From NCBI GenBank assembly GCA_964461815.1, contig CAYWVF010000004.1, positions 1-64,000 on the forward strand: a stretch of DNA of 64,000 nt, read 5' to 3'. Shown one piece after another: positions 15,982 through 25,873 of the stretch. The stretch comes from JAAZBA01 sp964461815 (GTDB lineage: Bacteria > Bacillota > Clostridia > Oscillospirales > QAMX01). Within the stretch, counting starts at the first letter, position 1. Each line of letters starts with the position of its first letter. The notes beneath the pieces are model-generated. The model saw only the letters and a list, made by a program, of their open reading frames with translations. It was not told where the DNA came from and ran no database searches. The translations under genes and the position numbers were made by a program.

Positions 15982-17574
15982 CTATTTTGGACTATGCATT
16001 TTCTCTTCTTCGTCCTTTGTAAGCTTATACTCGATAGCATCCGAAAGAGCAAGGTAGCTTGCTCGTAATATATCAGGAGATACGCCTACGGTAGACCATG
16101 TGTGCTTTCCGTCGGTGGATGTCATAAGAACACGCACAACAGCACCTGTAGCAGACTCAGGGTCAAGTACTCTTACCTTAAAATCGCATAAATAGCTCTC
16201 TTTCAAACGTGGGTAGAATTCGTGGAGCGTTTTTCTGAGTGCTCTGTCGAGCGCATGGACAGGACCATCGCCCTCAGCTGCATTTACCGCTTCCTTATTC
16301 CCTACCTTCAGCTTAACTACAGCCGATGTTACATCGTTTGATGACTGCTCATGAAGGTCACCGAAGGTTTTGAAATATACAAGCTTGTAAAATTCATTTA
16401 TGTGACCTGTTTCACGTCTGACCATCAGTTCGAAACTTGCTTCAGCACCTTCAAATGTATAACCTGCAAGCTCAAGAGACTTAAGCTTTTGAATTATGCG
16501 TGCTGTCTCGTCTGCGGACTTAGTAAGCTCAGGTGCATAACGCTTTGCTTTTGCAAGAAGTGCACTGCGGCCTGACATTTCAGATGTAATTATACGTCTG
16601 GTATTACCTATGATATCCGGAGATATATGCTCGAAAGACTTCGGAAGCTTAAGTACAGCATCGGAATGCATTCCAGCTTTATGTGAAAATGCATTATTTC
16701 CCACATAAGGCATATTGTTTCCCAAAGAAACGTTTGATATTTCTGCGACCTTTCTTGTTATATATGTCAGATTTTTCATGCACTCATCAGGTATACAATG
16801 GTAGCCGTATTTGAGCTGTAAATTTGGAATTATTGTACTGAGATTTGCGTTACCACAGCGTTCACCATAGCCTATGAGCGTTCCTTGCACGAGTGTAGCA
16901 CCGGCTTTAACAGCCATTATTGAGCACGCAACAGCCATACCACTGTCATCATGGCAGTGTATGCCGACCTTTACGCAAAATCTTTGAACTACCTCCAATG
17001 TAAGTCTGTATATTTCGTCGGGAAGCGAGCCACCGTTTGTATCGCAAAGAGTAATACAATCAGCACCTGCGGATACTGCGGCCTCGATAGTTCTCAATGC
17101 GTAGTTTTTGTTGGATTTATAGCCATCAAAATAGTGCTCGGCATCGAATATGACTTCCTTTCCCTGTGATTTCAGATATCGTACGGTTTCATAGATCATA
17201 TGGATATTTTCTTCCAAAACAGTACCAAGAACATCCGAAACATGAAGATCCCAGCTCTTACCGAAGATAACACATGTATTCATATCGGTGTCAAGCATCG
17301 ATTTTATACCGGCATCCTTCCATGCAGGTGTATTTTTACGTCTTGTACTGCCAAAGGCTGCAAGCTTTGAATTAACGAAGCTCGATTTATCTATTTTTTC
17401 AAATAGCTTTACATCCTTCGGTGAGGACATAGGAGTACCTAATTCGATATAAGAAACACCTAAAGAATCAAGTGCTGATGCAATATTAAGTTTATCCTCT
17501 ATTGAAAATGAGATCGTGCGTGATTGTGCTCCGTCACGCAACGTAGTATCAAAAATATCGATCTTGCGAATCAT
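15982..17574 (-). CDS. cimA: (R)-citramalate synthase
   Basis: Joins pyruvate and acetyl-CoA to make citramalate, the entry to the threonine-independent isoleucine route. DFDTTLRDG-type start (DIFDTTLRDGAQSRTISFS), metal-binding HCHDDSGMA near residue 202 and the LeuA allosteric dimer domain at the C-terminus (about 395-520). Length 530 and the sequence YIELGTPMSSPKDVK fit CimA rather than LeuA. GAGGA precedes the ATG at 17574. No leu or ilv genes are adjacent; it stands 41 bases downstream of the PAP2 gene, so it probably shares the upstream operon. Homocitrate synthase is the nearest alternative, considered unlikely. Confidence 0.93.
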   Translation of the reverse strand: MIRKIDIFDTTLRDGAQSRTISFSIEDKLNIASALDSLGVSYIELGTPMSSPKDVKLFEKIDKSSFVNSKLAAFGSTRRKNTPAWKDAGIKSMLDTDMNTCVIFGKSWDLHVSDVLGTVLEENIHMIYETVRYLKSQGKEVIFDAEHYFDGYKSNKNYALRTIEAAVSAGADCITLCDTNGGSLPDEIYRLTLEVVQRFCVKVGIHCHDDSGMAVACSIMAVKAGATLVQGTLIGYGERCGNANLSTIIPNLQLKYGYHCIPDECMKNLTYITRKVAEISNVSLGNNMPYVGNNAFSHKAGMHSDAVLKLPKSFEHISPDIIGNTRRIITSEMSGRSALLAKAKRYAPELTKSADETARIIQKLKSLELAGYTFEGAEASFELMVRRETGHINEFYKLVYFKTFGDLHEQSSNDVTSAVVKLKVGNKEAVNAAEGDGPVHALDRALRKTLHEFYPRLKESYLCDFKVRVLDPESATGAVVRVLMTSTDGKHTWSTVGVSPDILRASYLALSDAIEYKLTKDEEEKMHSPK

Positions 17575-17615
17575 CGTAATTCCTCAAATATCAATATATT
17601 AGTTTATGCTTTACG

Positions 17616-18059
17616 TCAAATTATGATGCCAATTATCAGACCGAGAATCGCTCCGGCAATAACCTCTATCGGTGTATGCCCGAGCAGCTCCTTCAATTCT
17701 TTCTGACGCATGTAAGGTGTATATTCCTGCCAGTGATCCATCATATAATTAAGAATTTTAGCCTGTTCGCCTGCTGCACGTCTTACACCTGCGGCATCAT
17801 ACATCACTATAATAGCCAGTGCAGCTGCAACGGCAAACAGCGATGAATCAAGCCCCTCAATCCTTGCAACTTGAGTTGTAAGAGCAACTACAAAAGAAGA
17901 ATGTGAACTTGGCATACCACCGGATCCTGTAAGCCTTTTCCAGCTAAAACGCTTTTCTTTTACCAAACCAATGACAACCTTTATTATCTGTGCAGAAAGC
18001 CATCCCAGAAGAGCCGATATCAGTATCTTATTGCCCGTAATAAATAGTAAATATCTCAT
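17616..18059 (-). CDS. Divergent PAP2 (DUF212) membrane protein
   Basis: A small membrane phosphatase-like protein with the PAP2-type motif GSGGMPSSHSSFVVAL near residues 46-61 and DAAGVRRAAGEQAKILN near 88-104. About four hydrophobic segments. The family is widespread in Firmicutes and plants but has no firmly known substrate; lipid phosphates such as polyprenyl diphosphate are plausible, and here the gene directly follows ispA (polyprenyl diphosphate synthase), which supports that inference. 147 residues, complete. Confidence 0.92.
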   Translation of the reverse strand: MRYLLFITGNKILISALLGWLSAQIIKVVIGLVKEKRFSWKRLTGSGGMPSSHSSFVVALTTQVARIEGLDSSLFAVAAALAIIVMYDAAGVRRAAGEQAKILNYMMDHWQEYTPYMRQKELKELLGHTPIEVIAGAILGLIIGIII

Positions 18060-18071
18060 ATAACGCTCCGA

Positions 18072-18959
18072 TCAGTTATTTCTGTCAGCAAGCATATCTG
18101 CAAGTTCACATAAAAAGGCAGTATCTTCAAATTCAGACAGTGCGGATTTTGCATTTACAGTGAGTTGTGCAACATCTTTTTTTGCTTGATCTATACCGAC
18201 CAGTCTCGGATATGTCGTTTTTCCGACGATTTCATCGCAGCCGGTATTTTTTCCTATAATCGCTGCGTCACCCTCAATATCTAAAAGGTCATCAACTATC
18301 TGAAATGCCAAACCTATACTGCTTGTAAAGTTATATGCGGCATTGAGCTGCTTATCCGTTGCTCCGCCGACTATGCATCCTATTTGACCTGCAGCATTTA
18401 GAAGTGCACCTGTTTTCATAGAATACATATTTTTCAGATCGTCAATATTCGGTATTATTCCGTTGTTTTTTACATCAACGGTTTGTCCACCGAGCATACC
18501 GTATCTTCCGGAACATTTTGCAAGTACACGAGACGCCTCGACTACTTTTTCGGCTGTAAGAGACGTTGTACCGTACGAGCCGAGCGCAGTCTCAAAAGCT
18601 GTATTCAGGAGTCCGTCACCTGCCAAAACAGCTATATCCTCACCGTATACCTTATGGTTAGTCGGCTTGCCTCGTCTCATATCGTCATTATCCATGCACG
18701 GAAGATCATCATGGATAAGCGAATACGTATGTATCATTTCGAGCGCACATGCAAAGGGCAGTGCATCATTAATATTTCCTCCGCATATACGGCAGAATTC
18801 AAGTAAAAGTACAGGACGAAGCCTTTTTCCGCCTGCAAGAAGACTGTATCGCATAGCATCTATAACTGCTTTCTGTGCAATAGCCTGATCCGGAAGGAAG
18901 GCATCTAATGAGTTTTCTACTAGCTCCGCATATGATTTAAGCTTTTCCTTTGTATTCAT
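18072..18959 (-). CDS. ispA: Farnesyl/geranylgeranyl diphosphate synthase
   Basis: Condenses isopentenyl diphosphate with allylic diphosphates to make the C15/C20 precursor for undecaprenyl and quinone chains. It has the first aspartate-rich motif DDLPCMDNDDMRRGKPTNHK near residue 82 and the second, QIVDDLLDIEGD, near 225. I start it at ATG 18959, eight bases after AGAGGA and four bases past the xseB stop; the longer frame would run through all the xseB end without a ribosome site. About 295 residues, typical size. Part of the nusB-xseA-xseB-ispA block. Confidence 0.95.
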   Translation of the reverse strand: MNTKEKLKSYAELVENSLDAFLPDQAIAQKAVIDAMRYSLLAGGKRLRPVLLLEFCRICGGNINDALPFACALEMIHTYSLIHDDLPCMDNDDMRRGKPTNHKVYGEDIAVLAGDGLLNTAFETALGSYGTTSLTAEKVVEASRVLAKCSGRYGMLGGQTVDVKNNGIIPNIDDLKNMYSMKTGALLNAAGQIGCIVGGATDKQLNAAYNFTSSIGLAFQIVDDLLDIEGDAAIIGKNTGCDEIVGKTTYPRLVGIDQAKKDVAQLTVNAKSALSEFEDTAFLCELADMLADRNN

Positions 18960-18963
18960 AATA

Positions 18964-19203
18964 TTATTCCTCTGTTTCAGTACTGAAGCGCTGCTCTGTA
19001 ACTGTACCTGATTCGTCTTTAAGAAGTATTGTAACTCGCTGTTCTGCCTTTTCAAGTGCAGCTGAACATCTTTTTGCTAATGAAGTTCCCTCTTCAAACA
19101 GTGCCAATGATTGTTCGAGCGGAGCATCGCCTTTTTCAAGTATTGTAACGATCTCATCAAGCCTTGCCAATGCCTGTTCAAAGCTCATATCCTTATTTCC
19201 CAT
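18964..19203 (-). CDS. xseB: Exodeoxyribonuclease VII small subunit
   Basis: Small helical partner of XseA in the single-strand exonuclease VII, which trims ssDNA. The family signature is present: SFEQALARLDEIVTILEKGDAPLEQSLALFEEG (two helices, residues about 8-40). 79 residues, full length. Overlaps the xseA end by 11 bases, so translation is coupled. Confidence 0.96.
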   Translation of the reverse strand: MGNKDMSFEQALARLDEIVTILEKGDAPLEQSLALFEEGTSLAKRCSAALEKAEQRVTILLKDESGTVTEQRFSTETEE

Positions 19204-20419
19204 TATTGCTTGCCTCCGTAAAAGTGTTTTCTACTCTGCATAAAGCCTCTCCACTACCAAATTTGAGCTTTACAACATCACCTATTGATAGGGAGTCTGA
19301 TTTTTTTACTATATTTCCGTTTTCGTCGGAGACTATACTGTATCCTCTTTTTAAGACCTTTTCAGGGTCTAAAGCATCTATCATAGTTTCAAGTCGTATG
19401 AATCGTTTCCTGTACTCACCTATAATGGAATTTGCGGCAGCGTCAAATCTGCTAAGAGTATGTTCAAACAGCATACGCTTATCCTGAACGTAAAAAATTG
19501 GATTTTTCAGGACTCTTTTGTTACTTATAATATCTAATCGTTCTTTTCTTAATGCGATATTTCTCCTCATAGACTGCTTCATACGCATGTCAAGCGAGAT
19601 AATGGCGTCGTATAACTCAGCTGAATTAGGTACCGCAAGCTCGGCCGCATTTGATGGCGTAGCAGCTCGGAGATCTGCAACGTAGTCTGATATCGTCTCA
19701 TCCGGTTCATGACCTACGGCGGAAATAACAGGAATGTTCGATTCATATATAGTACGTGCTACACATTCGTTATTAAATGCCCACAGGTCTTCGATAGATC
19801 CACCGCCTCGACCTGTTATAATGAGGTCTGCAAGATTATATTTATTTATAAAAGCAATACCCTCACATATCTCTGCCGGAGCTTCATCGCCTTGTACACG
19901 TACCGGGTAAAGTCTTACCTTTGCCATCGGATAACGATGTCCTAAAATACGCAGCATATCCCTGATAGCAGCGCCTGTAGGAGAGGTTACAATAGCAATG
20001 CGTGAAGGAAATCTCGGCAATGGTTTTTTATGAGTCCTGTCGAATAAGCCTTCTTTGTAAAGCTTTTCTTTTAGCTGTTCATATGCTACATACAGTGCAC
20101 CGATTCCGTCAGGCGTTATGTCATCAAGATAAAGCTGATATTGACCGCTTTTTACAAATACTGCTGCACGACCGTGAGCGATGATCTTCATTCCGTTTTC
20201 AAGATTAAAACGTAGCTTTGAAGCATACCCTCTGAACATTACAGCATTTACTACGCCGCCCTCATCCTTGATCGTCAGATAGTGATTTCCCGATGAGTGC
20301 AGCTTATAATTGGATATCTCGCCTTTAACAAATATGCTTGAAAGGATGTCATCATTATCAAACATTCCTTTTACATATGTATTGAGCTCGGTAACAGTAA
20401 ATATTTTTTGAGAATCCAT
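19193..20419 (-). CDS. xseA: Exodeoxyribonuclease VII large subunit
   Basis: Catalytic subunit of exonuclease VII. The N-terminal OB-fold (FTVTELNTYVKGMFDND at about 6-22, GEISNYKLHSSGNHYLTIKDE) is followed by the catalytic domain with RIAIVTSPTGAAIRD and GRGGGSIEDLWAFN near residues 129-193, then a coiled-coil region and a C-terminal RGYSIV segment. I start it at ATG 20419, one base after the stop of the Kae1-like gene; product about 408 residues. Complete, flanked by xseB. Confidence 0.97.
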   Translation of the reverse strand: MDSQKIFTVTELNTYVKGMFDNDDILSSIFVKGEISNYKLHSSGNHYLTIKDEGGVVNAVMFRGYASKLRFNLENGMKIIAHGRAAVFVKSGQYQLYLDDITPDGIGALYVAYEQLKEKLYKEGLFDRTHKKPLPRFPSRIAIVTSPTGAAIRDMLRILGHRYPMAKVRLYPVRVQGDEAPAEICEGIAFINKYNLADLIITGRGGGSIEDLWAFNNECVARTIYESNIPVISAVGHEPDETISDYVADLRAATPSNAAELAVPNSAELYDAIISLDMRMKQSMRRNIALRKERLDIISNKRVLKNPIFYVQDKRMLFEHTLSRFDAAANSIIGEYRKRFIRLETMIDALDPEKVLKRGYSIVSDENGNIVKKSDSLSIGDVVKLKFGSGEALCRVENTFTEASNNGK

Positions 20420-20420
20420 T

Positions 20421-21359
20421 TTATTTATTTCCGTCCTCATTTGCAATGGAACAAAGATATGCTATTCCCACAGCGTTATCTCCGGATAGCTCACGTGCTG
20501 CAAATAATATATCGTGTTCCTTTGATAAATTTTTCCGCAATAAAGTATTTGCAAAGACTCCTCCCGAACAAAGTACAGGAAGCTGTCCGTAGTTCTCTCT
20601 GGCCTGTTTTGTTGCGGTCAAAATTGCTTTATAAATCGTATCAATTGTAAAATATGCAATATTTTCGTTACAGCATCCTGTATTTATCATATTACGTACC
20701 TTGTTTTCAATTCCCGAGAAGGAAAACAGACAGTTGTTTACTTGCACTTTATAACCTTTAGTTATATCAGCGTTTAACGAAAGTGCATCTATTTCATTGC
20801 CGGAAGGAAATTTTAGACCCATCATAACGCCTGCTCTATCTATAAGCTGACCGGCAGAGAGATCTGTGGTTCCACCGATTATTTTTTCTTTTGTTATATG
20901 TTCATGATCCGGTTCCACATAAAGGAGCTCTGTTGTACCTCCGGATAAGTGCCATGCCAGAAATGGCTTTTTCAATATATCCGGGTTTGTTGAATATGCG
21001 GCAGCTGCAAGATGTCCTTGCTGATGAGAAAATGTATAGAATGGACACTGCAAAACGGAAGCTGTGGCGACAGCGGTGCTCTCACCTACTTTAAAGCATG
21101 GCATATAGGAGCCTTCCACTGCTCTTGGACGTGTGGACGCTCCTACTGCACTTATTTTTGCATTTTCAGGTATAAGATCTTCCATTAAAGCGGGAAGCTG
21201 TTTTATATGCTCGAATACGGCTTCACTTTGCCTTATTCCAAGCTTGCCTCTTTCTATGTCAAGCAGCTTGCCGTGAAAAATATAATTTCCCGAATCGGTA
21301 TCATAAACAGCAACGGATGTTTTGTAATTACTTGTATCAAATCCAAGATAAAGTGACAT
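20421..21359 (-). CDS. Kae1/TsaD-like ASKHA-family protein (peptidase M22)
   Basis: Related to TsaD, the t6A tRNA-modification ATPase, but shorter (312 residues) and divergent. The opening LGFDTSNYKTSVAVYD, the metal-type pair HQQGH (about residues 111-115) and the phosphate-binding HLSGGTTELLYVE (about 132-144) are the recognisable marks. Members in this position of the clostridial nusB-xseA cluster are a separate group from true TsaD, whose gene normally lies elsewhere; a role in t6A synthesis is therefore not assured. It overlaps the nusB stop by one base (TAATG). Confidence 0.85.
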   Translation of the reverse strand: MSLYLGFDTSNYKTSVAVYDTDSGNYIFHGKLLDIERGKLGIRQSEAVFEHIKQLPALMEDLIPENAKISAVGASTRPRAVEGSYMPCFKVGESTAVATASVLQCPFYTFSHQQGHLAAAAYSTNPDILKKPFLAWHLSGGTTELLYVEPDHEHITKEKIIGGTTDLSAGQLIDRAGVMMGLKFPSGNEIDALSLNADITKGYKVQVNNCLFSFSGIENKVRNMINTGCCNENIAYFTIDTIYKAILTATKQARENYGQLPVLCSGGVFANTLLRKNLSKEHDILFAARELSGDNAVGIAYLCSIANEDGNK

Positions 21360-21817
21360 TATTTTTCTCCGTTGATTTCATTACGCATAAAAGCACCAAG
21401 AATACCGTTTATAAATGATGCTGATTCGTCGCTTTCATATTTCTTCGCAAGATCGACAGCTTCGTTTATAGATACAGCGGCAGGAATATCATCCATGTAC
21501 ATTATTTCATACATGCATATCCTCATTATACAGCCGCATATGTGTGATATTCTGTTGAGCTTCCATCCGACACTGTATTTTTCGATATAGTGATTCAGTT
21601 CAATATAATGAGCCGTGACACCCTCTGTGAGCTTGATTATATAATCACGCTGCTTTTCATCGGGAAGCTTATTATAAAGCTGATACTCAGAACGTAATGT
21701 CGTAAATCTTTCTGAATTCAATTCCGAAACGATCTGAGCACTGATATCGTTCTCTACGTTAAAGTCCATTCCAAATAAAAGATGAAGTGAAAGCTCTCGT
21801 GCGTCTTTTCTGGTCAT
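21359..21817 (-). CDS. nusB: Transcription antitermination factor NusB
   Basis: All-helical RNA-binding protein that, with NusE (S10), supports rRNA antitermination. Begins MTRKDARELSLHLLFGMDF, with the family C-terminal helix IDDIPAAVSINEAVDLAKKY near residues 109-127 and the final FINGILGAFMR. 152 residues, typical. It lies between the Asp23 gene and the Kae1-like gene. Confidence 0.97.
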   Translation of the reverse strand: MTRKDARELSLHLLFGMDFNVENDISAQIVSELNSERFTTLRSEYQLYNKLPDEKQRDYIIKLTEGVTAHYIELNHYIEKYSVGWKLNRISHICGCIMRICMYEIMYMDDIPAAVSINEAVDLAKKYESDESASFINGILGAFMRNEINGEK

Positions 21818-21867
21818 ATGTCTATGTACAGCAGCTGTAGCTGCTATATCCTCCTTGTATAGATTGT

Positions 21868-22227
21868 TTACTTTATTTCATCCTTTTTGCTATCAAAGCT
21901 GATACCGTTTACGGAAACATTAACAGCTGCAACAGTCATACCGGTCATCGATTCCACTGCATTTGCTACGGCTTCCTGAAGCTTTGTGGCAACATCATTT
22001 ATGATAGCACCATACTTTACAAGTATAGACATATCTACAGTGATAGAATCTTCGTTTATATGAACCTTAATATTTTTTGCATGGTTTTTCTTGTTGAGAA
22101 TATCTATTCCGGGTGCAGCTGTGATCGATGCAACGCCATCAGTTTCGGCTGCTGCAACCGCGACTATAGAACATATAACATCATCGGATATCTTAATATT
22201 GCCTTTTGTCTTTTCGTTTTCAGTCAT
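21868..22227 (-). CDS. Asp23/Gls24 family protein
   Basis: A 119-residue soluble member of the Asp23 envelope-stress family. The pattern IKISDDVICSIVAVAAAETDGVAS near residue 11 and VDMSILVKYGAIINDVATKLQEAVANAVESMTGM (about 69-103) are the family core. In many Firmicutes a short Asp23 protein stands directly before nusB, as here. The molecular role is not established. A likely promoter with an extended -10 lies about 55 bases upstream. Confidence 0.94.
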   Translation of the reverse strand: MTENEKTKGNIKISDDVICSIVAVAAAETDGVASITAAPGIDILNKKNHAKNIKVHINEDSITVDMSILVKYGAIINDVATKLQEAVANAVESMTGMTVAAVNVSVNGISFDSKKDEIK

Positions 22228-22279
22228 AACAATGTCCTTTCCTGTACATCACGTATGCACAAAACAATATATTTTTCTT

Positions 22280-22308
22280 ATTATACCATAGTTTGGATTG
22301 ATTTGCAC
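22280..22308 (-). promoter_or_regulatory. Extended -10 promoter of the Asp23-nusB operon
   Basis: On the minus strand: -10 TATAAT (22285-22280) preceded by TGG (extended -10), with only a weak -35 (GTGCAA, 17-bp spacer). The placement, about 53 bases upstream of the Asp23 start, is right for the operon promoter. Confidence 0.5.
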
Positions 22309-22360
22309 TCTATTATTTTAAAATCCTGAACAAATTTAATGTAAAATTTCATCTTTACTT

Positions 22361-25300
22361 TTACTTAACAACTATATTTTCATCTCCGAGCAGCTCTTTC
22401 AGTTCATTTATTAGAATATCGTGACCATTTATCCATAGGCTTTCAGGTGTAAGCAGTCTCTTTTTTGAATTTATATCACACAATACGACAGGTATGCTAC
22501 CTCTGAATATCCTGAAAATAGCAAAGAGTCTGTCACTCAGCTCTTTATTCTGTGTATCAAGCCTTAGAAATACCTTTGAGGGACGTGCATAGGATACGTG
22601 GTTATTCTGCCGCTCGTTTTGATATCCTGGCTGACTGCGTGAAGAAAACAGCATTTTACCGTCTGCGGCAATAGGTCCGATCTCGTTACATTTAAGCTTC
22701 GGCATCTCATCCTCACGAATAGTGATCTCCGCACGTGACATAATGACAGAGCCTTCTCTTATAAGATTACCCGCTTCCGACAGTATCCTTGAAAATACCA
22801 TCATTTCGACGCTTCCGCTCATATCCTCGATGTTGACATATGCCATCATAGTGTCAGATTTTGTAGTTTTTAATTTCACCGATGTGATCATGCCGGCGAT
22901 CAAAACAGTATCTCTGTCGTTGAATGCATATTCTCCGTTTTCCATAGGCTCTGTTATACGTTTCAGAGGCACGGCATGTATTTTCTTTGTTATATCAGTA
23001 TATTCCTCCATAGGATGACCGGAAAGATAGAAGCCTGTCATTTCATGCTCCATTGTCAGAAGGTCAAACTTCGAATATTCCTGAATATCGGGAAACTCGG
23101 TTTCGTCGATCACCTCATTGCCGTTTGATAATAAGCTCATCAGGTCCATTTGACCTACAATATTTTTCCTGTTTACGGCAACTATATCGGAAAGTACCTT
23201 ATCGGCAACAGCCATAAGCTGTGAGCGCTTGATATTGAAGCTGTCAAATGCGCCGCTTTTAATAAGTGATTCTAGACTTCTCCTGTTCAGATCAGCCGAC
23301 ATGCGTTCGCAAAAGGATTTGAAGGTCTTGAACTTTCCACCACTTTCACGCTCCTCGATCATATGCATTATCAGTGAATGCCCTACATTTTTTATAGCTC
23401 CCATACCATAGCGTATATTGTTACCACTTACAGTAAAGCCATCCATCGATTCGTTTACATCAGGAGGAAGGACATTTATACCCATCGCCTTGCATTCGGC
23501 AATATATTCACTGACCTTTGATGTTGTATCAAGAAGTGATGTGAGAAGTGCTGCCATATACTCACGTGGATAGTGGCATTTCAGATATGCCGTTTGATAG
23601 GAAATGATAGCGTAAGAAACGGCATGACCTTTAGGGAAAGCATATTTCGCAAATTCCTGCATCTCATCAAATATGCTGTTTGCGATCTCCTCGGAAACAC
23701 CTCTTTTTACAGCACCGTCTATACCAAGCTCGTCATTGCCGTATACGAAATTCGAACGTTCCTTTTCAAGTACGTCATACTTTTTCTTACTCATGGCACG
23801 ACGGACTATATCTGCTCTGCCGAGTGAGAATCCGGCAAGCTTACGGCATATCTCCATGACCTGTTCCTGATAAACTATGCATCCGTTTGTTACCTTTAGT
23901 ATTTGCTCAAGCATTGGATGCTTATATGTTATCTTTGACGGATCAAATTTACATTCGATAAATCGCGGTATAGAGTCCATAGGACCGGGTCTGTATAATG
24001 CTACTACAGCCGTGATCTCTTCGATGGACTCCGGCTTAAGGTTTATGACTACGTTTGTCATACCTGCACTTTCTATCTGGAAAATACCGGAGGTCTTGCC
24101 TTTTGCAAGATATTCATATACCTCTTTATCATTCTCATCGATCTTTGATATTTCAAAATCAGGGACTCTCTTTTTTATCATTTTTACCGCATCCGCAATA
24201 ACAGTGACATTTCGAAGTCCGAGGAAATCCATTTTAAGAAGACCAAGTTCCTCCAAAGTTACCATACCGAACTGAGTAACGACGGATTCGTCGTTGAGCG
24301 CAAGAGGAACATATGAGTATACAGGCTTATCTGTTATAACGATACCTGCGGCGTGCGTTGATGCATGACGAGGCATTCCCTCCAACGTTTTTGCGGTATC
24401 TATGAGCTTCTTTGTTTGCTCATTGTTTTCATACATCTCCTTTAGCTGAGGAGATATACTGAGCGCACGCTCGATAGTCATGTGAAGCTCAAACGGTATC
24501 AGCTTTGCGATAACATCTACATCGGCATATGACATGTTGAGTACGCGTCCTACATCTCGTATAACAGAGCGTGCAGACATTGTACCAAACGTTACTATCT
24601 GCGCAACACGATCACTGCCGTATTTTCTGATAACGTAATCTATGACCTCCTGACGGCGGACATAGCAGAAATCCATATCAATATCCGGCATACTTACACG
24701 TTCGGGATTTAAGAATCTGTCAAAGAACAGATCGTACTTTAGCGGATCAACATCTGTAATATGCAGACAATAAGACACTATACTGTTAGCTGATGAGCCT
24801 CTGCCGGCACCTACGGGTATGCCTGTTCTTTTAGCATAACCTATAAAGTCACTGACGATGAGAAAGTAATCGGCAAAGCCCATGCGACCGATTATTGAAA
24901 GCTCATACTCAAGTCTTTCACGGTGCTTCTCGGCATTTTCTCCGTATCGTTCATAAAGACCCTTGTTACATTGCTCACATAAGTATTGATAGTGATCTAC
25001 ACCATCGGGAAGCGGAAAATCAGGCAGATGATAATGACCGAATTCTATATCAACATTGCAACGTTCTGCAATTTTTACGGTGTTTGAAAATGCCTGAGGG
25101 ATATCCGGAAACAGCTCGTGCATTTCATCTCCGGATTTGAGATAAAATTCGTCTGTATCAAACTTCATTCGCTGAGGATCATCTACGGTCTTATTTGTTT
25201 GTATACACATGAGTACATCCTGTGCATATGCATCCGAGCGAGTTATATAGTGGACATCATTTGTTGCGATCAATTCGATGCCAGTCTCACGTGACATTTT

Positions 25301-25873
25301 TAAAAGCTTCGCATTTACTTCACGCTGTTCAGGAAGGTGGTGATCTTGTAATTCAAGGAAAAAATTCCCTTTTCCGAATATTGATTCGTATACAAGTGCA
25401 TTCTCTTTTGCAGCCTCATAATTGCCCTCTGAGAGGAATTTTGATACGATACCTCCGAGACATGCGGAACATGCAATGATACCTTTATTATGTTCTTTTA
25501 AAAGCTCAATGTCAACTCGTGGTTTATTATAGAAGCCATCTGTAAAAGCTTTACTTACGAGATATATGAGGTTTTCATATCCTTCGTTATTTTCCGCAAG
25601 CAATACAAGATGATATGGCTTTGAGTCGTATTCATAATCTTTATCGAATCGTGAGCGCGGAGCAACGTAAACCTCACAGCCTATGATCGGCTTTATTCCC
25701 GCTTTTTTTGCTTCACGATAGAAATCTATAATACCGTACATAACGCCGTGGTCGGTTATGGCGACGGCGGTCTGACCAAGCTCCTTTACTTTTGCTATGA
25801 GAGGTTTTATTCTGCATGCTCCGTCAAGGAGGCTGTATTCGGTATGTAGATGAAGATGTACAAAATCAGTCAT
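22361..25873 (-). CDS. dnaE: DNA polymerase III alpha subunit DnaE
   Basis: Replicative polymerase subunit of the DnaE class, 1170 residues. Begins with the PHP domain (FVHLHLHTEYSLLDGACRI). The catalytic aspartates are in MPDIDMDFCYVRR near residue 395; GAGRGSSANSIVSYCL (about 356-371) and PKGHAVSYA near 751 are family blocks. A helix-hairpin-helix region and an OB-fold (VLIAGMITSVKLKTTKSDTMMAYVNIEDMSG) follow. The ATG at 25873 overlaps the whiA stop (ATGA). Complete. No terminator was clear after its stop. Confidence 0.98.
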   Translation of the reverse strand: MTDFVHLHLHTEYSLLDGACRIKPLIAKVKELGQTAVAITDHGVMYGIIDFYREAKKAGIKPIIGCEVYVAPRSRFDKDYEYDSKPYHLVLLAENNEGYENLIYLVSKAFTDGFYNKPRVDIELLKEHNKGIIACSACLGGIVSKFLSEGNYEAAKENALVYESIFGKGNFFLELQDHHLPEQREVNAKLLKMSRETGIELIATNDVHYITRSDAYAQDVLMCIQTNKTVDDPQRMKFDTDEFYLKSGDEMHELFPDIPQAFSNTVKIAERCNVDIEFGHYHLPDFPLPDGVDHYQYLCEQCNKGLYERYGENAEKHRERLEYELSIIGRMGFADYFLIVSDFIGYAKRTGIPVGAGRGSSANSIVSYCLHITDVDPLKYDLFFDRFLNPERVSMPDIDMDFCYVRRQEVIDYVIRKYGSDRVAQIVTFGTMSARSVIRDVGRVLNMSYADVDVIAKLIPFELHMTIERALSISPQLKEMYENNEQTKKLIDTAKTLEGMPRHASTHAAGIVITDKPVYSYVPLALNDESVVTQFGMVTLEELGLLKMDFLGLRNVTVIADAVKMIKKRVPDFEISKIDENDKEVYEYLAKGKTSGIFQIESAGMTNVVINLKPESIEEITAVVALYRPGPMDSIPRFIECKFDPSKITYKHPMLEQILKVTNGCIVYQEQVMEICRKLAGFSLGRADIVRRAMSKKKYDVLEKERSNFVYGNDELGIDGAVKRGVSEEIANSIFDEMQEFAKYAFPKGHAVSYAIISYQTAYLKCHYPREYMAALLTSLLDTTSKVSEYIAECKAMGINVLPPDVNESMDGFTVSGNNIRYGMGAIKNVGHSLIMHMIEERESGGKFKTFKSFCERMSADLNRRSLESLIKSGAFDSFNIKRSQLMAVADKVLSDIVAVNRKNIVGQMDLMSLLSNGNEVIDETEFPDIQEYSKFDLLTMEHEMTGFYLSGHPMEEYTDITKKIHAVPLKRITEPMENGEYAFNDRDTVLIAGMITSVKLKTTKSDTMMAYVNIEDMSGSVEMMVFSRILSEAGNLIREGSVIMSRAEITIREDEMPKLKCNEIGPIAADGKMLFSSRSQPGYQNERQNNHVSYARPSKVFLRLDTQNKELSDRLFAIFRIFRGSIPVVLCDINSKKRLLTPESLWINGHDILINELKELLGDENIVVK

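Noticed and set aside
15972..16005. Repeated TATGCATTTTCT around the end of cimA
   Set aside because: A 12-base word occurs twice at short distance, once in the coding end; it is best explained by the terminator stem and AT-rich sequence.
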